Source of the DNA: Desulfomicrobiaceae bacterium
Lineage (GTDB): Bacteria > Desulfobacterota > Desulfovibrionia > Desulfovibrionales > Desulfomicrobiaceae
Assembly (NCBI GenBank): GCA_003530935.1
Contig: DPEO01000118.1
Coordinates: 1 to 20,007, forward strand
Direction: 5' to 3'
Length of the DNA: 20,007 bases
Below the pieces are notes generated by a model. The model saw only the letters and a program-made list of their open reading frames with translations. It was not told the DNA's origin and ran no database searches. The position numbers and the translations under genes are program-made. Numbering within the stretch: the first letter of the stretch is position 1; each line of letters opens with the position of its first letter. Below are positions 14,182 through 20,007 of the stretch, piece by piece.

Positions 14182-15578
14182 CTTCTCTGTGTCTTTTCTC
14201 CCTGCTTTTCCTGTTCATTGCCACGGGCATGCCCATCGCCTTTGCCCTGGGGCTTTCCAGTATCGCCACCATTTTATTTTTTTCCAACGATTCGCTTGCC
14301 TCCATCGCCCTCAAGCTGTTGGAGAGCGTTTCCGAGCATTACACCCTCCTCGCCATCCCCTTTTTCATCCTGTCGTCGCAATTTCTCACCACCGGTGGCG
14401 TGGCCCGGCGTATCATCCGTTTCGCCTTGGATTGCGTGGGCCACGTGCGCGGCGGCCTGGCCATGGCCGGGGTCTTGGCCTGCATGATCTTTGCCGCGGT
14501 GTCGGGGTCGTCGCCGGCCACGGTGGCCGCCATCGGTTCCATCGTCATCGGGGGCATGGTGCGGGCGGGGTATCCCGAGAGCTTTGCCGCAGGTGTCATC
14601 GCCAATGCCGGCACCCTGGGGATCCTCATCCCGCCGTCCATCGTCATGCTGGTGTATGCCGCCGCCACCCAGGAATCCGCGGCGCGGCTGTTCATGGCCG
14701 GCTTCATCCCCGGGATCCTCTTGGGCCTTGCCCTCATGGCCGCCATCTACGTGGTGGCGCGCGTCAAGGGCCTGCCCTCCCTGCCGTGGGCGGGAGTGCG
14801 GCAGATCGTCCGCTCGGGGCTGGCGGCGTCTGGTGGGCTGATGCTCATTGTCATCGTGCTCGGCACCATCTACGGCGGCGTGTGCAGCCCCACGGAGGCG
14901 GCGGCCATCTCCGCGGTGTACGCCTATTTTGTGGCGGTGTTCGTGTATCGGGACATGGGCCCGCTGCACCGGGTCCCGCTGCGCGCTGCGGGGGAGAGCG
15001 CGCTGCAGGCGGGCCTGCGCTTTGTGCGGGACGTCTTGCGGGCCGCGCCGCGCTCCGTCATGCACCCCGAGGTGCGTCATGTGGTGCTCGACGCCGCCAA
15101 GGTGAGCGTCATGCTGCTTTTCATCATCGGCAACGCCATGCTCTTTGCCCATGTGCTCACCACGGAACGCATCCCCCACACCATCGCCGAGACCATCGTG
15201 GGCTGGGGGCTCCCGGCGTGGGGGTTTCTCATCGTGGTCAATATCCTGCTTCTGGTGGCAGGCAACTTCATGGAGCCTTCGGCCATCACCATGATCATGA
15301 TCCCCATCCTCTTCCCCATCGCCCGCAAACTGGGCATCGACCCCATCCATTTGGGCGTTGTCTGCGTGGTGAACATGGAAATCGGCATGATCACCCCGCC
15401 GGTGGGCCTCAACCTCTTCGTCACTGCCGGCATCACCGGCAGGGATCTCGCCTGGGTGGTGCGCGCCGCTGTGCCGTGGCTTTTGGTGCTGCTGGCCTTT
15501 TTGGTGTTCATCACCTATGTGCCGTCCATCTCCCTCTTTTTGCCGGAACTCATCGACTCCATTCAGGGATATCGGTAG
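14178..15578 (+). CDS. dctM: TRAP transporter large membrane subunit, DctM type
   Basis: A 466-residue, very hydrophobic protein with about 12 membrane segments. Family signatures are AVSGSSPATVAAIGSIVIGGM (about 109-129), NAGTLGILIPPSIVMLVYAAAT and, in the second half, MITPPVGLNLFVTAGI. DctM is the transport-conducting subunit. At 466 residues it is about 40 longer than the usual 425 or so; the extra lies in a basic loop around residues 258-305 (from YRDMGPLHRVPLR to HPEVRHVVLDAAK). The ATG overlaps the dctQ stop by four bases, so the two are translationally coupled. Confidence 0.93.
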   Translation: MTSLCLFSLLFLFIATGMPIAFALGLSSIATILFFSNDSLASIALKLLESVSEHYTLLAIPFFILSSQFLTTGGVARRIIRFALDCVGHVRGGLAMAGVLACMIFAAVSGSSPATVAAIGSIVIGGMVRAGYPESFAAGVIANAGTLGILIPPSIVMLVYAAATQESAARLFMAGFIPGILLGLALMAAIYVVARVKGLPSLPWAGVRQIVRSGLAASGGLMLIVIVLGTIYGGVCSPTEAAAISAVYAYFVAVFVYRDMGPLHRVPLRAAGESALQAGLRFVRDVLRAAPRSVMHPEVRHVVLDAAKVSVMLLFIIGNAMLFAHVLTTERIPHTIAETIVGWGLPAWGFLIVVNILLLVAGNFMEPSAITMIMIPILFPIARKLGIDPIHLGVVCVVNMEIGMITPPVGLNLFVTAGITGRDLAWVVRAAVPWLLVLLAFLVFITYVPSISLFLPELIDSIQGYR

Positions 15579-15605
15579 GCGGAAGCGGGATGATGCGGAG
15601 GCCCC

Positions 15606-18005
15606 ATGCCGGTCCAGCCTCGATTCCATTCCTTGGGGCGGTGGGTTCGCGAAACCTTCCGCCCCAGGCAGACCCTTGCCCAACGCTACGCCGCCTTTCG
15701 GCGGGTGCTGGACCATGATGCACACACCCTCGAGTGCTTGGGTGCGCTCCAAGAGCACCTGACGGGCGCCGACCCGGCCGATGCAGCCCGGATCCTGTGG
15801 CTGGCGCGCGAAAGTGTGTCCCGCGCCCGTGAGCTCGCCCGAGCCCTTGCCCCCTTGGATACGCATCTTTCCCAAGGCCTCGCGGAGGCGCTCCTTCGCA
15901 TTGCGGGCGCGCTTCCCCCGTCCACTCCGTGGCCTCAGGATCCGCCGTATGTGCTCCCCCTCTCCGAGGCCCACCGCTTTCCGCAGCGCTGTGGCGGCAA
16001 GGCGGTGGGGCTTTCCCGGCTGTTGTCCTTGGGCGCGTCGGTCCCCCCGGGTGTGGTGCTCACAGCCCAGGCCTTTGGGCGTTTTCTGACCGCCTCGGGC
16101 CTGGATACGGTCATTGCGCGGCATTTGCGCGTGGCGCGCGTGCACGACCCCGAGGCGGTGATCCGCGCCTGCGCCGCCATTCAGGAGGCCATTTTGGCGG
16201 CGGACCTCCCGGATGCGGTGGAAGCCGCCGTGGTGGAGGCCGTGCGGGGTCTGGGGGCCGACGTGCTTGCCGTGCGCTCCAGCGCCCTTGCCGAAGACGG
16301 CACGGATTCCTTTGCGGGCCAGTACGCCAGCGAGATCGGGGTGCCGGTGGAGGACCTCTTGATGGCCATCAAACGGGTGTATGCCGGCAAGTACTGCCCT
16401 CGGGCGGTCATCTACCGCATGCGCCAGGGCCTTCTGGATATGGAGACCGCCATGGCGGTGCTCATTCTGCCCCTGGTGCCGGCCGCGGTCAGCGGCGTGC
16501 TCTATACCCAGGACCATCATGGGGAGGCGCCGGTGCTGACGGTGCACGCGGTGCGCGGCCTTGGGGCGCGACTCATGGACGGTCAGGTGCGGCCGTCGCT
16601 TTTCGTGTTTTCCCGCTCCCATCCCCCGAGGCCGGTGTTGTTTCGGGATAGCGACGCCACGGGGCTTGACGCGGATGTGCTTGGCGATTTGGCCCGCATG
16701 GGGCTCTGGGTGGAAGCCCAGTGGAAAACCCCTCTCGACGTGGAGTGGGCCTTGGGCCCGCAGGGCTTGGTACTCCTGCAGGCCCGGCCGCTTCGGGTGC
16801 CCGGGCAGGCGTCGTGCGCCGAAGCACCACCTCCGGATGCGCCGCTTTTGGCCGTGGATTTGGACCGCGCGGCCCCGGGAATGGCCTGTGGCCCGGTGTT
16901 TCGGGCCTATAGCGGCCCCCAGTACCAGCAGATCCCTTCCGGTGCGGTGGTGGCGGTGGTGAGCCTGGCCCCGGCCTTGTCCGCCTTCATGGACCGCATC
17001 GGCGCCATCGTGGCGGAGCACGGCTCCCGGGCCAGCCATCTGGCCACGGTGGCCCGGGAGCGGGGGATCCCCGTGGTGGTGGGAATTGCTCCGGAGGCGC
17101 TGCCTCAAGGAATGGTGGTGACCGTGGACGGCGACCGAGGCTGCATTTGGGAGGGGTGCGTGGCCGGCGCTGCACCGCCTGCGGAGGAGAGCGCCTGGTC
17201 GCCTGCGCGTTGGGAGGCGGTGGCGGCGCGGACGGTGCGTCTTACCCGTCTGGACCCCGCGGCCCCGGACTTTGTGCCTGCGGCCTGTCAGAGCGTGCAC
17301 GACGTGGTGCGCCTGGCGCACGAAGGCGCGGTGCGGGCCATGCTCCATGTGGCGGATCGCCGCGGCCGCGGCCTTGGCCGCGCCCGGCGCTTGCGCGTGG
17401 ATGCGCCTTTTGCCCTGTACGTGCTGGATTTGGGTGCGGGGCTCGCGGCCCCGGGCCGTGGCCCGGTGGAGCTGGCGCAGGTGCACTCCACGCCTCTGCG
17501 TGCCGTGCTCGACGGGTTGCTTGCCGGTGCGCGCCACTGGGGTGGTGGGGTGTTTCACGCCGATTGGGCGGAGCTCGATCGGATTTCCGGGGGTATCGTC
17601 GGCCGGGAGAGCCGGACCCTCGGGAGTTTTGCCCTGGTGGACGCGGACTTTGCCCATCTGGGCCTGCGGCTGGGTTACCATTTCTCCCGCGTGGACGCCC
17701 TGGCCTCGCCGCGGGTGGAGGCCAATTACGTGCGCCTCAGCCTGGAAGGCGGCGGTGGCGCGGCCTTGGGGCAGGGTCTGCGCCAGGAGTGGGTGCGGCA
17801 GGTGCTGGAAGCGTCTGGGTTTACCGTGAGCGTGCGCGCCGAGCGCCTGGAGGCGGTACTGGCCCGCGCGTCCGCCGCTGCGACGCTCGCGGCCTGCCGG
17901 TTGGTGGGGCGGTTGGTGGCGGCGCTGCGTCTGCAGGATGCGGCCCTGCGTTCCGCCGATGATGTCACCGAAGCGGTACGCCGGTTTCTGGCGCACACGG
18001 AGTAG
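15606..18005 (+). CDS. PEP-synthase-like protein: ATP-binding and phosphohistidine domains with an unassigned C-terminal domain
   Basis: A 799-residue protein. Residues 1-110 are a helical region of unknown role. Residues about 118-398 are the PEP/pyruvate-dikinase-type ATP-binding domain, with GGKAVGLSRLLSLGASVPPG, VRSSALAED (223-231), FAGQY (236-240) and DVEWAL followed by QARPL. Residues about 440-515 are the swivelling phosphohistidine domain, with EHGSRASHLATVARERGIPV (471-490) and the likely phospho-acceptor His478. The PEP/pyruvate TIM barrel of PpsA is missing. Instead about 270 residues follow, including LGYHFSRVDAL and NYVRLSLEGGGGA, that I cannot assign to a known fold. It should bind ATP and form a phosphohistidine, then pass phosphate to an unknown acceptor. 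ATG 15606 has GGAGG four bases upstream. It lies 27 bases after dctM and four before the phosphatase gene, so one operon is likely. Confidence 0.8.
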   Translation: MPVQPRFHSLGRWVRETFRPRQTLAQRYAAFRRVLDHDAHTLECLGALQEHLTGADPADAARILWLARESVSRARELARALAPLDTHLSQGLAEALLRIAGALPPSTPWPQDPPYVLPLSEAHRFPQRCGGKAVGLSRLLSLGASVPPGVVLTAQAFGRFLTASGLDTVIARHLRVARVHDPEAVIRACAAIQEAILAADLPDAVEAAVVEAVRGLGADVLAVRSSALAEDGTDSFAGQYASEIGVPVEDLLMAIKRVYAGKYCPRAVIYRMRQGLLDMETAMAVLILPLVPAAVSGVLYTQDHHGEAPVLTVHAVRGLGARLMDGQVRPSLFVFSRSHPPRPVLFRDSDATGLDADVLGDLARMGLWVEAQWKTPLDVEWALGPQGLVLLQARPLRVPGQASCAEAPPPDAPLLAVDLDRAAPGMACGPVFRAYSGPQYQQIPSGAVVAVVSLAPALSAFMDRIGAIVAEHGSRASHLATVARERGIPVVVGIAPEALPQGMVVTVDGDRGCIWEGCVAGAAPPAEESAWSPARWEAVAARTVRLTRLDPAAPDFVPAACQSVHDVVRLAHEGAVRAMLHVADRRGRGLGRARRLRVDAPFALYVLDLGAGLAAPGRGPVELAQVHSTPLRAVLDGLLAGARHWGGGVFHADWAELDRISGGIVGRESRTLGSFALVDADFAHLGLRLGYHFSRVDALASPRVEANYVRLSLEGGGGAALGQGLRQEWVRQVLEASGFTVSVRAERLEAVLARASAAATLAACRLVGRLVAALRLQDAALRSADDVTEAVRRFLAHTE

Positions 18006-18009
18006 CGCC

Positions 18010-19068
18010 ATGTCCCAAACGCACGGACCTATCACCTGGGTGACGGACCGATTGGCCGTGGGCCCGGCCCCCATGACTCCGGCGTATTTCCAGTTGCTGC
18101 GCGAGGCGGGGATCAGCGCGCTGCTCAATCTCTGCGCCGAATTTCCGGAGCTTCCGGACCTGCAGCGGCAGGCGGGCTTTGAGGTGTATTATCTGCCCAT
18201 CCCCGACGAAGACGCGCCGGATCTGGACGCCTTGGACGCCGCCCTGGCCTGGCTCGATGAGGCCCTCTATCTCGGCAAAAAGGTGCTCATCCATTGCCGT
18301 TTTGGCATCGGTCGCACGGGCACGGTGCTCAACGCCTATTTTCTGCGCCGCGGGCTCGGGCATCGCCGCGCCTGGTGGGCCTTGCGGCCGCTGCGCTCCA
18401 AGCCCACCAACTTTGCCCAGTGGCGGGCGGTGCGGCGCTATGGCCGCCAGAATCCGAGCCTGAGGACGGAGACCCCGTCGCTGACCTTCCCGTCCTCTCT
18501 GGACCTCGCTTCGGTGTTCGCTGGCTATGAACGCCTCCTTGCCCTTGCCGACCAGGCCGTCGCCGGTCTTCCCCAATGCGGCGTCCACCATGAGCGCTGC
18601 TGCCATCGTCCCGGAGATTTGAGCCTTGCCGCGGCCGCGGCCTTGGCTCAGTATGTGGATGCGCACCTGCCCAGCGCAACGCGGCGCACCATCAGGCTGC
18701 GTGCCGTGGCCAACGTACGGCGTGAAGACCGCGTCCGCCGCACGCAGGCGCCGGGTTCCTGCCTGATGGGCGTGGGCGCGCTGTGCCCGCTTTTGGCTTC
18801 CGGCCGCTGCCGCATCCCTCGGGGCCGGCCGCTGGCCTGCCGCCTTTGGGGGCTCGATGCCCACGGCGCTGCCCGGCTCTGGGAGGAAACCCTGGCCCCG
18901 GCCTTGGAGGACTTGGACCGGCAGACCTGGGCCGTGGTCACGGATGGGGCCCCCATTTCCGTGCTGCCGCGCTTTTCCTTTGCCCAGGTGGTGTCCGGCA
19001 GGTGGGTGCAGATGGTGTTTGCCGCCATGGTGGAAAAAAAGCTTGCCAAAGGTGCCGCCATTTTCTAA
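18010..19068 (+). CDS. Dual-specificity protein phosphatase fused to a cysteine-rich YkgJ-like region
   Basis: A 352-residue protein. Residues about 8-150 are a dual-specificity phosphatase: ITWVTDRLAVGPAP at the start, an acidic loop (PIPDEDAPDLD) and the active-site loop HCRFGIGRTG (95-104), with Cys96 as nucleophile and Arg102 binding phosphate. After about 190 comes a cysteine cluster: C190, C197, C198, C251, C259, C267 and C277, in the context CPLLASGRCRIPRGRPLACR (259-278). This resembles the CP-x-L-x-x-G-x-C-x-I-x-x-x-RP-x-x-CR pattern of YkgJ-type zinc- or iron-chelating domains. The fusion looks unbroken in sequence. The enzyme probably removes phosphate from a protein or small molecule. 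It starts four bases after the PEP-synthase-like gene, so the two may act on the same phosphorylated target. Confidence 0.8.
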   Translation: MSQTHGPITWVTDRLAVGPAPMTPAYFQLLREAGISALLNLCAEFPELPDLQRQAGFEVYYLPIPDEDAPDLDALDAALAWLDEALYLGKKVLIHCRFGIGRTGTVLNAYFLRRGLGHRRAWWALRPLRSKPTNFAQWRAVRRYGRQNPSLRTETPSLTFPSSLDLASVFAGYERLLALADQAVAGLPQCGVHHERCCHRPGDLSLAAAAALAQYVDAHLPSATRRTIRLRAVANVRREDRVRRTQAPGSCLMGVGALCPLLASGRCRIPRGRPLACRLWGLDAHGAARLWEETLAPALEDLDRQTWAVVTDGAPISVLPRFSFAQVVSGRWVQMVFAAMVEKKLAKGAAIF

Positions 19069-19084
19069 TGGTCCTCTTCCACGC

Positions 19085-19175
19085 GGAGAGGTGGCCGAGA
19101 TGGTTTAAGGCGCACGCCTGGAGAGCGTGTGTGCTCGAAAGGGCACCGGAGGTTCGAATCCTCTCCTCTCCGCCA
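19085..19175 (+). tRNA. tRNA-Ser (anticodon GGA)
   Basis: The acceptor arm GGAGAGG (19085-19091) pairs with CCTCTCC (19165-19171). The anticodon stem CACGC/GCGTG encloses loop CTGGAGA with anticodon GGA. A long variable arm (TGTGCTCGAAAGGGCACC region) marks a class II serine tRNA. The T stem-loop is GGAGG-TTCGAAT-CCTCT. CCA is encoded at 19173-19175. It reads UCC and UCU codons. Confidence 0.95.
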
Positions 19176-19230
19176 GATCTTTCCTTTTTTCCAACAAGGG
19201 AACTCCATCCGGTGACAGAGTATGGTGACG

Positions 19231-19320
19231 AGGGAAGCCGGGTGGCGGTACTGATCATGAACCCCGTGAGATCCGAGAGGAAGCAGCGGTAGTGACCCAG
19301 GCCGGGTACCCGGCTTCCCT
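19231..19320 (+). ncRNA. ffs: Small signal recognition particle RNA (4.5S type)
   Basis: AGGGAAGCCGGGT (19231-19243) is perfectly complementary to ACCCGGCTTCCCT (19308-19320), closing one long hairpin of about 90 bases. Its apex contains ATCC-GAGA-GGAAGCAGC (19271-19287), the conserved SRP54-binding domain IV with an asymmetric AGCAG side and a GNRA tetraloop, here GAGA rather than the common GGAA. It lies 55 bases after tRNA-Ser, and a strong terminator begins at the next base. The exact ends are approximate. The 55 bases between tRNA and this RNA show no clear promoter, so it may be processed from a common transcript. The product brings ribosomes translating membrane proteins to the membrane together with Ffh. 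Confidence 0.9.
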
Positions 19321-19353
19321 GGCAGGAGCGAATTTTCGTTCCTGCCTTTTTTT
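19321..19353 (+). terminator. Intrinsic terminator of the SRP RNA
   Basis: GGCAGGAGCGA (19321-19331) pairs with TCGTTCCTGCC (19336-19346), 11 pairs including one G-T, around an ATTT loop, followed by seven T residues (19347-19353). It lies between the converging SRP RNA and pseudouridine synthase genes. Confidence 0.9.
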
Positions 19354-19357
19354 GTGC

Positions 19358-20007
19358 TCATGGCTCGGACGCGGCTGGCGACGGATCCTCGATGGGCCAC
19401 AGGGGAAAGAAGTCCGCAGGCAGGCGGTGGACGGGAACAGTGCGGGCAAGCGACTGCCACTGCGGCCAGTCAGGGGGCGTGCGTACTGTGAACTCAGGGA
19501 ACACGAGGGCGGCGTGGTGGAGGAAAAGGCCGCCTTCCGTGCGCTCCGTGCCATAGCGGCCGTCGCCCACGATGGGATGTCCACAGGCGGCAAGGTGGGC
19601 GCGGATATGGTGCCGCCGGCCCTTGAGGATGCGCACCAATACCAGCGTGGAATCGGCCTCGTGGCAGAGGGGCCAGATATGGGTGTGGCGCAGGAGCGAG
19701 GGATCGGGCTCCGGCAGCACCCGGACCCGACGCCGGCGGGCGTCGTCGATGCGGGCGGTGCACGTCCGCGCTTGGGTGCAGTGCCCGTGCACCACGGCCA
19801 GATACCATTTGCGCACCCGCCCTTCCTCTTGCCACGCGTGGTATTGCGCTGCCGCCGCAGGGGTGGCTGCAGCGAGCACGACCCCTGAGGTCGGGGTGTC
19901 CAGGCGGTTGAGGAGTTGCCAGCCGGAAAGCCCCAAAAGCGGCAGGGCCTCTTCCAGGCTTCCTGGGGATGCGCCGCGCACGCTCGGCATGCCCGCGGGC
20001 TTGGCCA
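19358..20007 (-). CDS. RluA-family RNA pseudouridine synthase, C-terminal part (start lies beyond window)
   Basis: The leftward frame is open to the window end, so the true start is outside. The visible part has AKPAGMPSV (the family's KPAG-x-P motif) at the window edge, NRLDTPTSGVVLAA with the catalytic Asp in the R-L-D motif, KWYLAVVHG, and LKGRRHHIRAHLAACGHPIVGDGRYG, all typical of RluA/RluD-type enzymes. They isomerise uridine to pseudouridine in rRNA or tRNA; the target base cannot be inferred. The usual His before RLD is Asn here. No S4 domain is visible, but the N-terminus is missing. The stop lies four bases past the SRP RNA terminator T-tract, so the two transcripts converge. Confidence 0.9.
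   Translation of the reverse strand, partial: AKPAGMPSVRGASPGSLEEALPLLGLSGWQLLNRLDTPTSGVVLAAATPAAAAQYHAWQEEGRVRKWYLAVVHGHCTQARTCTARIDDARRRRVRVLPEPDPSLLRHTHIWPLCHEADSTLVLVRILKGRRHHIRAHLAACGHPIVGDGRYGTERTEGGLFLHHAALVFPEFTVRTPPDWPQWQSLARTVPVHRLPADFFPLWPIEDPSPAASEP

Noticed and set aside
14274..18128. An open leftward frame of nearly 1,300 codons opposite dctM and the PEP-synthase-like gene
   Set aside because: Its composition is His/Arg/Gly-rich with no domain, and the plus strand carries conserved membrane and ATP-binding motifs throughout.
1..20007. CRISPR arrays, insertion sequences or prophage genes
   Set aside because: No regularly spaced repeats, transposase, integrase or phage structural genes were seen; gene content looks like stable chromosome.

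Overview
The window is GC-rich bacterial chromosome. It most resembles a Desulfovibrionales-type anaerobe (a deltaproteobacterial sulfate reducer). The reasons are a stand-alone IMP cyclohydrolase, a double-cubane-cluster type reductase with its ATP-dependent activase, an ADP-forming acyl-CoA ligase, a dicarboxylate-type TRAP transporter and sigma-54-type promoters beside a flagellar gene. The taxonomic placement is inference from gene content, not from a search.

Left part (1-5349). The first 80 bases hold the start of a leftward gene that looks like flgB. A divergent region with two sigma-54-like promoters separates it from a rightward TPR-repeat gene. A hairpin and a 13-bp tandem duplication follow. 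Next come a short IMP cyclohydrolase (PurH N-terminal domain only) and hflX, whose only well-placed start is an ATC codon behind a strong Shine-Dalgarno. After a possible weak terminator and a leader hairpin that pairs the ribosome binding site come a double-cubane-cluster reductase gene and its overlapping activase gene.

Middle part (5304-12468), all leftward. It holds a fused ADP-forming acyl-CoA synthetase that overlaps the activase gene end to end, a methyl-accepting chemotaxis protein broken by one missing base, a diguanylate cyclase with an intact GGDEF and I-site, and a YhiN/HI0933-type flavoprotein. The last two are probably one operon.

Right part (12469-20007). After a divergent intergenic region with a rightward terminator-like hairpin comes a probable five-gene rightward operon. 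It encodes a DctP-type TRAP receptor, DctQ, DctM, a PEP-synthase-like protein with the ATP-grasp and phosphohistidine domains but no PEP/pyruvate barrel, and a dual-specificity phosphatase fused to a cysteine-rich YkgJ-like region. The last two look like a kinase/phosphatase pair of unknown substrate and are the best candidate here for an undescribed system. Then follow tRNA-Ser(GGA), the small SRP RNA (ffs) with a strong terminator, and the C-terminal part of a leftward RluA-family pseudouridine synthase cut by the window end.
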